A stretch of DNA of 64,000 bases from Burkholderiales bacterium. GTDB taxonomy: Bacteria > Pseudomonadota > Gammaproteobacteria > Burkholderiales > Burkholderiaceae_E. A model generated the notes under the pieces. The model was not told the DNA's origin. It ran no database searches and was given only the letters and a program-made list of their open reading frames with translations. The translations under genes were made by a program, and so were the position numbers. The stretch is taken from NCBI GenBank assembly GCA_026399875.1, contig JAPLQF010000014.1, forward strand, positions 1-64,000. The letters are read 5' to 3'. How positions within the stretch are numbered: position 1 is the stretch's first letter; each line of letters starts with the position of its first letter. This document shows, piece after piece, positions 1 to 9,041 of the stretch.

Positions 1-2
1 AG

Positions 3-1154
3 GCGGTCGGCATCAAGTCGATCGAGCACGCGATCATCGACAAGGCCTGGGAGCAGGGCTGGGTGGTGCCGCAGCCGCCTGCCGTTCGCACCGGCAAGAC
101 GGTGGCGGTGATCGGCTCAGGTCCGGCCGGCATGGCGGCGGCGCAGCAGCTCGCCCGCGCTGGCCACGCGGTGACGCTCTTCGAGAAGAACGACCGCATC
201 GGCGGCCTGCTGCGCTACGGCATCCCCGATTTCAAGATGGAGAAGTCGCATATCGACCGGCGGGTCGAGCAGATGAAGGCCGAGGGCGTGAGCTTTCGGA
301 CCGGCGTGTTCGTCGGCAAGCAGCCGCTCACCGATCGCATCACCAATCTGGCCACCGAGACGATCAGCCCCGAGACCCTGATGGCGCAGTTCGATGCCGT
401 CCTGCTGACCGGCGGCGCCGAGCAGCCTCGCGACCTCCCTGTGCCCGGGCGCCAGCTCAATGGCGTGCACTTCGCCATGGAGTTTTTGCCCGAACAGAAC
501 CGCACGGTCGCCGGCGATGTCGTGGCCGATCAGCTGATGGCTACCGGCAAGCATGTGGTGGTCATCGGCGGCGGCGATACCGGCAGCGATTGCGTCGGCA
601 CCAGCAACCGCCAGGGCGCGGCCAGTGTCACCCAGTTCGAGCTCATGCCCCAACCGCCCGAGCATGAGAACAAGGCGCTCACCTGGCCCTACTGGCCGAC
701 CAAGATGCGCACCTCTTCGTCGCACGAAGAGGGCTGCGAGCGCGACTGGTCGATCACCACCAAGTCCTTCAGCGATGACGGAAAGGGCAATGTCCGCGCG
801 CTGGTCACGGCACGGGTCGAGTGGCGCCGCGACGAGTCGAGCGGTCAGATGAAGATGATCGAAGTGCCAGGCAGCGAGCAGGAAGTGCCGGCCGACATGG
901 TGCTGTTTGCGATGGGCTTCGTGGCCCCGGCGGCCTCGGTGCTCGAGGCCTTCGGTGTCGAGCGCGATGCCCGTGGCAATGCTCGCGCCCACACCGAGGG
1001 CGACCGCAGCTATCGGACCAACCATGACAAGGTCTTTGCCGCCGGCGACATGCGTCGCGGTCAGTCGCTGGTGGTCTGGGCGATTCGCGAAGGCCGTCAG
1101 GCGGCTCATTCGGTCGATGCCTTCCTGATGGGTGCTAGCGACCTGCCCCGATAG
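3..1154 (+). CDS. gltD: Glutamate synthase small subunit (partial, 5' end outside window)
   Basis: The reading frame is open from base 3, so the N-terminus lies upstream; the first visible residues ([20 protein letters not shown]) match the region just before the FAD domain of GltD. An FAD-binding Rossmann motif [10 protein letters not shown] follows, and a second dinucleotide (NADPH) motif [13 protein letters not shown] lies about 165 residues further on. The C-terminal stretch [22 protein letters not shown] is the family FAD-clamp signature. The subunit passes electrons from NADPH to the large GOGAT subunit, which makes glutamate from glutamine and 2-oxoglutarate. gltB is expected immediately upstream but cannot be seen. 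About 200 bp separate its stop from the next gene. Confidence 0.95.
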   Translation, partial: AVGIKSIEHAIIDKAWEQGWVVPQPPAVRTGKTVAVIGSGPAGMAAAQQLARAGHAVTLFEKNDRIGGLLRYGIPDFKMEKSHIDRRVEQMKAEGVSFRTGVFVGKQPLTDRITNLATETISPETLMAQFDAVLLTGGAEQPRDLPVPGRQLNGVHFAMEFLPEQNRTVAGDVVADQLMATGKHVVVIGGGDTGSDCVGTSNRQGAASVTQFELMPQPPEHENKALTWPYWPTKMRTSSSHEEGCERDWSITTKSFSDDGKGNVRALVTARVEWRRDESSGQMKMIEVPGSEQEVPADMVLFAMGFVAPAASVLEAFGVERDARGNARAHTEGDRSYRTNHDKVFAAGDMRRGQSLVVWAIREGRQAAHSVDAFLMGASDLPR

Positions 1155-1358
1155 CCTGGGCCGGGGGCAGCGCGGCCGTGGTGTCGGCCGCGTCGCTGCC
1201 TCTCCTTGCAGCAGGGCTGCTTGACCGACCGGTCGCCGCCCTCCACAATCCTCGAATACTGAGCGGTATGGCTTTCCGTCATCCGCGCCAGATCGATCCG
1301 GCAACAGCCTGAGTATCCCGGTGGCGCCGCGTTCGACGACCGGTTTCGGAGACTCGAC

Positions 1359-2978
1359 ATGGACTGGGATACGCTGACGATCGGCGAGGCACTGCGTCGC
1401 ACGGCGAGCCGATTTCCGCAGCGCATCGCGCTGGTCGGCGGCGATAAGCGCATCAGTTTTGCCGAGCTCGACCGTGCAGCCGACGAGCTCGCCCACGGCC
1501 TTCGCGCGCTTGGCGTCGGTCGCGGCGATCAGGTGGCTCTGTGGATCACCAACAGCCCCGAATGGGTGGTGTGCTGGATGGCCTGCGCCCGCCTCGGCGC
1601 GGTGCTGGTCACGGTCAACACCCGCTACAAGCCCGACGAGGTCGAGTACATCCTGCGCCAGTCGGATGCCCGCGTGCTGATCGCGATGGACCGTTTCTGG
1701 GATATCGATTTCGCCGGCATGATCCGCGACCTGGTGCCCGAGCTGGCCGACTGCACGCCGGGCTCCCTGAACTGCGCGCGGCTGCCGGCGCTGCGCGCAG
1801 TCGTGATGTGGGGCGCGGTGGATGAGCCCGGCACGACCCATCTGCAGGCGCTGCGTGCCGAGGGCGCACGCGCTATCGCGGCTGGCCAGACACTGCCGCC
1901 GGTTGATGCAGCCGATCCGGTGATCATCGTCTACACCTCGGGCACCACCGGTCATCCCAAGGGGGCGATGCACGGCCACATCGTGCTGCGCAATGCGGCT
2001 AATGTCGCCCGGGTCATGAACATCGTGCCGGGTGACGTGATCCTCGGCCACATGCCGCTTTATCACGTGGCCGGTGCCTTCACTGCCTGCATTCCAGCCA
2101 TCCTGCTCGGCTGCACCCTGGTCACGCTGCCGCACTGGATTCCCGACGAGGCACTCGAGACCATCGAGCGCGAGCGGGTGACCATTTTCGGCGGCATCCC
2201 GACCCACTTCATCGACTGCCTCGATTCGATCCGCCGCATACCGCGCAACGTCTCCTGCCTGAAGTCGGCCTGGATCGGTGGTGCGCCGGTCACCCCCGAC
2301 GTCGCGATGGCCTCGCTCACCGAACTCGGCCTGCAGTCGCTGCAGGCGGTCTATGGCATGACCGAGACCACCGCGGCCACGGTGTTCAGCGAGGCCGATG
2401 CGCCGCTCGAGATCCTGTGCGACAACAAGGGCCGCCCGATCGGCGAATTCGAGGTTGCGGTCTGCGATCCGGCCAGCGGCGCGCCGCTGCCGGTGGGCGA
2501 CGTCGGCGAGGTGAGGGTGCGTGGCCATCTGGTCATGCAGGGTTATTACAAGAACCCGCAGGCCACCGCCGAGGTGATCACGCCCGACGGCTGGTTTCGC
2601 ACCGGCGATCTGGGCACCTTCGATGCCGCCGGCTATCTCAAGATCACCGGGCGCCTCAAGGAGATGTTCATCGTCGGCGGCTCGAACGCCTACCCGGCCG
2701 AAATCGAGCGCGTGCTCCAGGGCATGGCGCAGATCAGGCAGGCGGTGGTGGTCGGTGTGCCCGATCGCCGCCTCGGCGAAGTGGGCTGCGCCTTCGTGCA
2801 GCTGCAGGAGGGCGAGACCCTCACCCGCGATGAACTCATGCGCCACTGCAAGGCGGCCATGGCCGATTTCAAGGTGCCGCGTCATGTCCATTTCGTTGAC
2901 GATTTCCCGCGCACCACCACCGGCAAGATCCAGCGCTTTGTGCTTCAGAAGCAGGCTTGCGATCAGCTTGCCGCCTGA
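1359..2978 (+). CDS. AMP-dependent acyl-CoA synthetase (fatty-acid-CoA ligase family)
   Basis: A 539-residue ANL-superfamily enzyme that activates a carboxylic acid as an acyl-adenylate and then an acyl-CoA. The P-loop YTSGTTGHPKG lies near residue 190, the adenine motif YGMTETTA near 335, the hinge TGDLGTFD near 415, and the C-terminal catalytic lysine in TTTGKIQRFV. The length is usual for the family. The ATG follows a leader of about 200 bp holding a 23-bp motif that recurs before the MFS gene at 9042. A TetR gene begins 31 bp downstream, and then a second acyl-CoA ligase, so this is probably the first gene of a catabolic operon. The substrate cannot be read from sequence; a medium-chain or cyclic acid is plausible. 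Confidence 0.9.
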   Translation: MDWDTLTIGEALRRTASRFPQRIALVGGDKRISFAELDRAADELAHGLRALGVGRGDQVALWITNSPEWVVCWMACARLGAVLVTVNTRYKPDEVEYILRQSDARVLIAMDRFWDIDFAGMIRDLVPELADCTPGSLNCARLPALRAVVMWGAVDEPGTTHLQALRAEGARAIAAGQTLPPVDAADPVIIVYTSGTTGHPKGAMHGHIVLRNAANVARVMNIVPGDVILGHMPLYHVAGAFTACIPAILLGCTLVTLPHWIPDEALETIERERVTIFGGIPTHFIDCLDSIRRIPRNVSCLKSAWIGGAPVTPDVAMASLTELGLQSLQAVYGMTETTAATVFSEADAPLEILCDNKGRPIGEFEVAVCDPASGAPLPVGDVGEVRVRGHLVMQGYYKNPQATAEVITPDGWFRTGDLGTFDAAGYLKITGRLKEMFIVGGSNAYPAEIERVLQGMAQIRQAVVVGVPDRRLGEVGCAFVQLQEGETLTRDELMRHCKAAMADFKVPRHVHFVDDFPRTTTGKIQRFVLQKQACDQLAA

Positions 2979-3009
2979 CCCACCCTGACCCCTCCTGACG
3001 CCTGCCAGC

Positions 3010-3612
3010 ATGACCATCAGCGACGAGATCAAGACTGTCCGCAAGGAACTCATCCTCGAACACGCCGAGCGCCTGTTCTATGAGCGTGGCTATCGCGGCA
3101 CCAGCATGGATGCGGTCGCCGAGGCGCTTTCGGTCACCAAGCCGGTGCTCTATGCGGTCTATGACCGCAAGCTCGACATCCTGATCGACATTTCGCTGCG
3201 GGCGCTCAACCGGTCGATCGATGCCTTGCGACTGGCGCGCCGAATCGACGGGACCCGAACGCATCAGCTGCGCGACTTCGCGCGTCGCTTCACCGACGCG
3301 GTGATCCGTCATCAGGCCGGATCAGCGGTGTTCTTTCGCGAAGAGTCCTTCATTCCGCCCGAGGCGACCCGCGAGATCAACCATCTCAAGGGCTGTTTCG
3401 ATACCGAGCTCGCCGAGCTGATCGAGGCCGGGATGGCGGCCGGCGAGTTCAGGGTCGACGATGTGCGCAGCGCCTCGCTTGCGATCGGGGGAATGATCAG
3501 CTGGATCTACATCTGGTATCGCCCGGACGGACGTCTGTCGCCCGAGGCGATCGGCGATCTGATGGCGACCTACACATTGCGGCTGGTGGGTGCACCGGCA
3601 GGGAGTTCATGA
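3010..3612 (+). CDS. TetR/AcrR family transcriptional regulator
   Basis: 200 residues. The N-terminal helix-turn-helix spans about residues 15-60 (ILEHAERLFYERGYRGTSMD, then VTKPVLYAVYDRK), the standard TetR DNA-binding region. The C-terminal helical ligand domain resembles regulators of fatty-acid or steroid degradation genes, including the IYIWYRPDGRLSPEAIGDLM end. It lies between two acyl-CoA ligases, 31 bp after the first and 1 bp before the second. It probably represses this operon, with an acyl-CoA or the growth substrate as inducer. No operator could be assigned with confidence. Confidence 0.9.
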   Translation: MTISDEIKTVRKELILEHAERLFYERGYRGTSMDAVAEALSVTKPVLYAVYDRKLDILIDISLRALNRSIDALRLARRIDGTRTHQLRDFARRFTDAVIRHQAGSAVFFREESFIPPEATREINHLKGCFDTELAELIEAGMAAGEFRVDDVRSASLAIGGMISWIYIWYRPDGRLSPEAIGDLMATYTLRLVGAPAGSS

Positions 3613-3613
3613 C

Positions 3614-5290
3614 ATGAGTGCCATCGCCCGATCACCCTTCGAGGTGCTGCCCGGCCCGCAGCGCGCCCCGACCACCGACCCGCGCGTGCCGGCCCGCGAC
3701 CGTGTCGTCACCCGTGACCTCATGGACCGCTTCGAGCGCGAGTGCCCCGACAAGGTCTATATCGAGTTCGGCGATAACGGCGAGCAATGGACCTATCGCG
3801 ACTTTCGAACGATGGTGATCCAGACCGCGATCGGACTGCAGCAGCTCGGCGTGTCGCAGGGCGACCATGTCCTGGTCTGGCTGCCCAACAGTCGCGAGCA
3901 TCTGCGGGTGTTCTTCGCGATCAATTACCTCGGCGCGGTCTTCGTGCCGATCAACACCGCCTACAAGGGCGCGGTGCTCGCGCATGTGATCGACAACGCC
4001 GATGCGAAGCTTGCGATCGTGCATGCCGATCTGGCGCCCCGACTCGAAGGCGTGCCGCTGGCCTCGCTCAAGGCCGCGGTGGTGGTCGGCGAGCGCCGGC
4101 CCTGTCCGGGCCTGCAGACCCACTTCTATGCTGATGTGCTGCTGCCGCAAACCGGCAAGCTCGCGCCGCTTGTGCGCCCGATCGAGCCCTGGGATTCGCA
4201 GTCGATCATCTACACCTCGGGCACCACCGGGCCCTCCAAGGGCGTGCTCTCGTCCTACCTGCACATCTACACCAATGCCGGTCCCGAGACCTGGACCTGC
4301 GTGACCGGCGAAGACCGCTTCCTGGTCAACATGCCCCTCTTTCATATCGGCGGAATGGGCGTGGTCTTCGTGATGTTCGTGCGCGGCGGCTCGGTGTCCT
4401 TCATCGATCGTTTCGACACCGCGACCTTCCTCGATACCGTGCGCCGCACGAAGACCACCGCGACTTTTCTGCTGGGTGTGATGGCGAGCTTTCTCGAAAA
4501 ACTGCCCGAGCGCGCCGATGATGCCGACACGCCCCTGAGGCTGGTCTTCATGGTGCCGCTGGCCGGTGATATCGCGGCCTTCTCGAAGCGATTCGGCTGC
4601 GAGGTCTACACCATCTTCAACATGACCGAGATCTCCACGCCGATCATCTCCGAGCCCAATCCGCTGGTGCGCGGCACCTGCGGCAAGCAGCGTCCAGGCG
4701 TTGATGTGAGGCTGGTCGACGACAACGACTGCGAGGTGCCGATCGGCACGGTGGGCGAGATGCTGGTGCGCACCGACCGGCCGTGGGGCATGAACAGCGG
4801 CTACTACAAAAATCCGTCTGCCACCGCCGCAGCCTGGCGCAACGGCTGGTTTCATACCGGCGACGCCTTTCGCAAGGATGCCGAGGGCTACTACTACTTC
4901 GTCGATCGCAAAAAGGACGCTATCCGCCGTCGCGGCGAAAACATTTCGTCCTTCGAGGTCGAGGCCGATGTGCTTGCCCATCCTGCGGTTCGCGAAGTCG
5001 CGGCCATCGGCGTGCCCAACGAGATGAGCGAGGAAGATGTGCTGGTGGTGGTCGCGCCGGTTGACGGTCACCTGATCGACCCGGCAGCGCTGCTCGATTT
5101 TCTGCGCCCGCGCATGGCGCATTTCATGATCCCGCGTTATGTGCGGGTCCTGCCCGAGCTGCCCAAGACCGCGACCAGCAAGGTCATGAAACACGAACTG
5201 CGTCAGCAGGGCGTGACCGCCGATACCTGGGACCGCGAAGCCGCCGGCATCCAGGTCAAGTCCGACCGATTTTCAGGAAACCCGACATGA
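3614..5290 (+). CDS. AMP-dependent acyl-CoA ligase (CaiC-like)
   Basis: 558 residues from the ATG at 3614. This start is chosen because it sits 1 bp after the TetR stop, and a purine-rich GGGAG lies about 9 bases upstream; an in-frame ATG at 3590 would run into the TetR gene. ANL motifs are IIYTSGTTGPSKG (about residue 198), FNMTEISTPI, HTGDAFRKD and the A10-type lysine in TATSKVMKHE, where the usual TGK glycine is a serine. The overall pattern (FFAINYLGAVFVPINTAYKG, RRRGENISSFEVE) is that of crotonobetaine/carnitine-CoA ligase relatives. Its stop overlaps the start of the monooxygenase by ATGA, so the two are translationally coupled. Confidence 0.9.
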   Translation: MSAIARSPFEVLPGPQRAPTTDPRVPARDRVVTRDLMDRFERECPDKVYIEFGDNGEQWTYRDFRTMVIQTAIGLQQLGVSQGDHVLVWLPNSREHLRVFFAINYLGAVFVPINTAYKGAVLAHVIDNADAKLAIVHADLAPRLEGVPLASLKAAVVVGERRPCPGLQTHFYADVLLPQTGKLAPLVRPIEPWDSQSIIYTSGTTGPSKGVLSSYLHIYTNAGPETWTCVTGEDRFLVNMPLFHIGGMGVVFVMFVRGGSVSFIDRFDTATFLDTVRRTKTTATFLLGVMASFLEKLPERADDADTPLRLVFMVPLAGDIAAFSKRFGCEVYTIFNMTEISTPIISEPNPLVRGTCGKQRPGVDVRLVDDNDCEVPIGTVGEMLVRTDRPWGMNSGYYKNPSATAAAWRNGWFHTGDAFRKDAEGYYYFVDRKKDAIRRRGENISSFEVEADVLAHPAVREVAAIGVPNEMSEEDVLVVVAPVDGHLIDPAALLDFLRPRMAHFMIPRYVRVLPELPKTATSKVMKHELRQQGVTADTWDREAAGIQVKSDRFSGNPT

Positions 5291-7239
5291 ACAAGCTCCA
5301 GCGAGATATCGCACTGAAGGAAGCGTCTGTCCCGACGCTGCTGATGTGCCTGGCCCAGATCACCCGTGACCCGACATGGCTGCAGGATCCTTTCCTGCCC
5401 AAGCGCGACATCTCGATCTTCGCCGAGCCCAGTGGTGGCCTGTCGCCGCAGGTCCAGCAGACCATCCGCGACAGCCTGTCCAAGGTGCTCGATGAGCTCG
5501 AAAGCGGCGCCCGCAGCCTGCCGCCGCCACCCACCGAGGCCGAACTGGTCGAGATGATGAGCGTGTGCCTGGGTGAGCGCGTGCCTGCCGAATATGCGCC
5601 GATGGCCCTCGAAGAAATGGGCTTTCGCGACCGGCGCATCGACTGGCGCACGCCGAGCCCGCCAGCGCGCCTTGCCGACTTCAAGGTGCTGGTGATCGGT
5701 GCCGGGTTCACCGGGCTGTGCGCGGCCTGGCGCTTCAAGCAGATGGGCCTGAACTTCGAGGTGGTCGACAAGAACACCGAGGTCGGCGGCACCTGGTTCG
5801 AGAACAATTACCCCGAGGCCGGCGTCGATACGCCAAACCACTTCTATTCGTATTCGTTTGCGCCCAACCTCGACTGGAGCAGCAACTACTCCAAGCGCGA
5901 CGAAATGCTCGACTACCAGCGCAAGATCGCGGCCGACCTCGATCTGCGCCGGCATATCGAACTCGGTGTCGAGGTGATCTCGATGCACTGGCACGAAGAC
6001 GCCCGCCGCTGGGAGGTCACCACCCGCGAGGCCGATGGCAGCCTGCGTACCCGCTGGGCCGATGCGGTGGTCACCGCGATGGGCTTTCTCAACATTCCCA
6101 AGCTCGGCGCCATCAAGGGCATCGAGACCTTCCCCGGCCCCTCATGGCATTCGGCGCGATGGCGCAGCGATGTCCCGCTCGCCGGCAAACGGATCGGCGT
6201 GATCGGCACCGGCGCAAGCGCGATGCAGTTTCTGCGCACGGTGGCGCAGGAGGCCGGGCAGGTGACCATCTTCCAGCGTTCGGCCCAGTGGGCGCGCCCG
6301 CCCCAGGACTATCACGGCACGGTCAGCACCGAGTCGAAGTGGCTGCTCGAGCACATTCCCTACTATTACGCCTGGTATCGCTTCGGCCTGATGTGGCGCT
6401 TCGGTGATGGTCTGTTGCCCACCGTGCGGCGCGACCCCAGCTGGGCTACGCCAGAGCGCTCGATGAACTACCGCAACGACCGCCAGCGTCAGCAGCTCAC
6501 CGACTATCTGCTCGGCCAGCTCGAAGGCCGCCCCGACCTGATCGAGAAATGCCTGCCCGACTACCCGCCTTACGGCAAACGCATCCTGATCGACAACGGC
6601 TGGTATCAGTCTTTGCGCCGCCCGAATGTCGAGCTGGTCACCGAGGCGGTCGACCATGTCGAGGGCAGCGTGATCGTGGATGCCACCGGTCGTCGCCACG
6701 AGGTCGATGTGATCCTGATGGCCACCGGTTTCGAGCCCGGCAAGATGCTGTGGCCGATCGAGATTCATGGCCGTGACGGTGTGCTGATGTCGCAGGTCAA
6801 TCCGCATGACGATCCGCGCGCCCACCTTGGCCTGACCGTGCCGGGCTTTCCGAATCTGTTCGTGACCACCGGCCCGAATACCGGTCTGGCCCACGGGGGG
6901 AGTGCGATCTTCGTGGCCGAGCTGCAGGTGCGATATGTGTGCGCCATGCTGCGCGAGATGATCGAAGGCGGCCTGGGTTCGGTCGAGGTCAAAAAGCCGG
7001 TGCACGATGACTACAACCAGCGGGTCGATGCCGAGCATGCCGAGCTGGTCTGGACCCATCCCGGCATGCGCAACTGGTATCGCAATGCCCAGGGCCGGGT
7101 GTTTGCGGTGATGCCCTGGCGCCTGGTCGATTACTGGCGCATGACCCAACAACCCGACCTCAGTGAATTCGACCTCAGCAGATTCAACATCACTGAGTTC
7201 GACTCCAGCGAATTCGACGCCGGCGAGGTGAACGCATGA
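5287..7239 (+). CDS. Baeyer-Villiger-type flavin monooxygenase
   Basis: 650 residues. An FAD Rossmann motif GAGFTGLCAAW lies near residue 137, the Baeyer-Villiger fingerprint FxGxxxHxxxW is met exactly at residues 282-292 (FPGPSWHSARW), and a second NADPH motif GTGASAMQF follows. These enzymes insert oxygen next to a ketone to give an ester or lactone, using NADPH and O2. About 130 residues precede the first Rossmann fold, an N-terminal extension found in only some members. The last 25 residues are five pentapeptide units written by a 15-bp tandem repeat. Both ends overlap neighbours by ATGA, so it is made together with an acyl-CoA ligase and a citryl-CoA-lyase-like enzyme. Confidence 0.9.
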   Translation: MNKLQRDIALKEASVPTLLMCLAQITRDPTWLQDPFLPKRDISIFAEPSGGLSPQVQQTIRDSLSKVLDELESGARSLPPPPTEAELVEMMSVCLGERVPAEYAPMALEEMGFRDRRIDWRTPSPPARLADFKVLVIGAGFTGLCAAWRFKQMGLNFEVVDKNTEVGGTWFENNYPEAGVDTPNHFYSYSFAPNLDWSSNYSKRDEMLDYQRKIAADLDLRRHIELGVEVISMHWHEDARRWEVTTREADGSLRTRWADAVVTAMGFLNIPKLGAIKGIETFPGPSWHSARWRSDVPLAGKRIGVIGTGASAMQFLRTVAQEAGQVTIFQRSAQWARPPQDYHGTVSTESKWLLEHIPYYYAWYRFGLMWRFGDGLLPTVRRDPSWATPERSMNYRNDRQRQQLTDYLLGQLEGRPDLIEKCLPDYPPYGKRILIDNGWYQSLRRPNVELVTEAVDHVEGSVIVDATGRRHEVDVILMATGFEPGKMLWPIEIHGRDGVLMSQVNPHDDPRAHLGLTVPGFPNLFVTTGPNTGLAHGGSAIFVAELQVRYVCAMLREMIEGGLGSVEVKKPVHDDYNQRVDAEHAELVWTHPGMRNWYRNAQGRVFAVMPWRLVDYWRMTQQPDLSEFDLSRFNITEFDSSEFDAGEVNA

Positions 7240-8027
7240 GCAATCGACCTGCCCCCACCACCGCGATCTGTACGGCTGATGCCACCAGCATCACCATCCG
7301 CGGCGAGAGTCTGGTCGATGACCTGATCGGCAAGCTCTCGTTCACCGAAATGATCCTGTTCCAGATGCTCGGCAAAAAGCCGACCCGAACACAGACCGTG
7401 CTGCTCGATGCGGTGCTGGTCACCCTGATGGAACATGGCTTCACGCCAAGCGCCATCGTCACGCGCCTGATCTACGACTCGGCCCCCGAAGCCCTGCAGT
7501 CGGCGGTGGCTGCCGGCCTGCTTGGTGTGGGCAGCACCTTCATCGGGACCATGGAAGGCTGCGCGGTATTGATCGACGAAATGCTCGCCGCACCCGAGGG
7601 CGTGCAGGCGCGCGCAGCCGCCATCGCCACGCGCTTTCGAGCCGAGCGCCGTCCGCTGCACGGCTTTGGCCATCCCTATCACAAGCCCGACGATCCGCGC
7701 CCTGCGCGGCTTTTCGAGCTGGCCGCCCGCGAGGGTGTGCCGGGCCGGCACATCACCGCGCTCAAGACCCTGTCGCTTGAGGTCGACCGTGTGTATGGCC
7801 GCCACATCACCATCAATGCCACCGGTGCAATCGCGGCGGTGCTGGGCGAGATCGGCATTCCGCAGGTGGTCATGCGCGGCATCGCGGTGATCAGCCGCTC
7901 GGCCGGGCTGGTCGGTCATATCCTCGAAGAACGCGAGCGTCCGACCGCCCGTCATATCTGGGAGACGGTCGAGCACGGTATTGCCTATGTGCCCTCGCCG
8001 TCTGACGGTCAGTCGACCGCAGGCTGA
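7236..8027 (+). CDS. Citryl-CoA lyase-like (citrate synthase superfamily) protein
   Basis: 263 residues, much shorter than a citrate synthase (about 430) and close to stand-alone citryl-CoA lyase modules. The active-site stretch RPLHGFGHPYHKPDDPR keeps the family histidines, and SRSAGLVGHILEE matches the C-terminal core. Family members cleave a tertiary 3-hydroxyacyl-CoA into acetyl-CoA and an oxo product. The start ATG overlaps the monooxygenase stop by 4 bp, so a metabolic link is likely: the lyase would release a ketone or oxo-acid that the oxygenase then attacks. The exact substrate is unknown; a citrate role is unlikely in this setting. Confidence 0.8.
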   Translation: MSNRPAPTTAICTADATSITIRGESLVDDLIGKLSFTEMILFQMLGKKPTRTQTVLLDAVLVTLMEHGFTPSAIVTRLIYDSAPEALQSAVAAGLLGVGSTFIGTMEGCAVLIDEMLAAPEGVQARAAAIATRFRAERRPLHGFGHPYHKPDDPRPARLFELAAREGVPGRHITALKTLSLEVDRVYGRHITINATGAIAAVLGEIGIPQVVMRGIAVISRSAGLVGHILEERERPTARHIWETVEHGIAYVPSPSDGQSTAG

Positions 8028-8056
8028 GTCAGCGCCTGCGGTTTGATGGCGATCGC

Positions 8057-8908
8057 TCAGCGAGGGCGGTCGCCTTCGAGGGTGATCCGGTGCATCACGC
8101 GCCGATGACCGTGGTAGTCGTTGATCGGGTTGTGCAACGCGCAGCGGTTGTCCCACAGTGCGATCGATCCGGGTCGCCACACGAAGCGGCAGGTGAATTC
8201 GGGCCGTACCTGATGCTCATGCAGCATTCTGAGCAGCGGCTCGGACTCGGCCTGCGTCCAGCCCTCGAAGCGATCGGTGTGCGCCACGTTCACAAACAGC
8301 GACCTGCGGCCGGTCTCGGGATGCGTGCGCACCACCGGATGCACCGCCTGGTATGACTGCCTGGCTTCTTCCTTGCCATCGCTGCGGATGCGGTCTTCGC
8401 GGGTTTTCGAGACATCGGCCTTGCTCGAGGTGCTGACGCCCCTGAGCCGATCGAGTGACGCCCGCAGACCGGGCGACAGGGTGTCATAGGCGAGATACAT
8501 GTTGGCAAAGAGCGTGTCGCCACCGAAGGGCGGCACCTCGCGGGCCAGCAGCATCGAGGCCATCGGCGGCTGCTCGAGGTAGGTGGTATCCGAATGCCAG
8601 ATGCCGCCGAAGTTCACGCGTTCGTGCTCGAGCTTCTTGACCTCGATGATCTCGGGATAGGCCTCGATGCCGCGCACGAAGGGGTATTCGATCGGCCGCC
8701 CGATGCTGCGGGCGAAGGCCATGAACTGATCGGGCGCAAGCGGCTGGTCGCGAAAGAACAGCACCAGATGCTCGAGCCAGGCCTGGCGAATCTCGGTGCG
8801 CTGTTCGTGCGACAGCGGGCGGGCGAGGTCGAGGCCGCTGATCTCGGCGCCCAGGGCGCCGGCCACGCGGTTGACCGCGATGCTGCGATAAGCAACTTGA
8901 GAAGCCAT
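8057..8908 (-). CDS. TauD/TfdA family 2-oxoglutarate-dependent dioxygenase
   Basis: 283 residues from the ATG at 8908; an in-frame ATG 30 bp further upstream would add residues unlike the family. The iron-binding facial triad is visible as HSD in GIWHSDTTYLE (about residue 105) and the distal histidine in RRVMHRITLEGD. The WDNR...H segment and terminal arginine bind 2-oxoglutarate. The fold hydroxylates small acids or sulfonates, releasing CO2 and succinate. It is transcribed divergently from an MFS carrier with 133 bp between starts, so the pair may share control. It converges on the lyase operon 29 bp away. Substrate unassigned; taurine, alkylsulfates and phenoxyacids are all possible. Confidence 0.88.
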   Translation of the reverse strand: MASQVAYRSIAVNRVAGALGAEISGLDLARPLSHEQRTEIRQAWLEHLVLFFRDQPLAPDQFMAFARSIGRPIEYPFVRGIEAYPEIIEVKKLEHERVNFGGIWHSDTTYLEQPPMASMLLAREVPPFGGDTLFANMYLAYDTLSPGLRASLDRLRGVSTSSKADVSKTREDRIRSDGKEEARQSYQAVHPVVRTHPETGRRSLFVNVAHTDRFEGWTQAESEPLLRMLHEHQVRPEFTCRFVWRPGSIALWDNRCALHNPINDYHGHRRVMHRITLEGDRPR

Positions 8909-9041
8909 GACCGCGAGTATAGGGCGGCTGGCCGTCATCCCGGTTGAGCAGATGCTGCGGTTTCGGTCTGCGTCTCATTCTTCGTTCATTCTTCGGTATT
9001 GCGGTTCGACAGCTCAATACGATCCTCGGATACTGACGGGT

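Noticed and set aside
1268..1312. 14-codon leader peptide before the acyl-CoA ligase
   Set aside because: It has no clear ribosome site or run of regulatory codons; kept only as part of the shared 23-bp motif.
117..3053. 978-codon open frame on the minus strand opposite gltD and the first acyl-CoA ligase
   Set aside because: It is the codon-phase shadow of two recognisable plus-strand genes, as expected at high GC, and has no domain or start signal.
3632..5194. 520-codon minus-strand open frame opposite the second ligase
   Set aside because: His/Arg/Ala-rich composition and exact match to the coding extent of the CaiC-like gene show it is a shadow.
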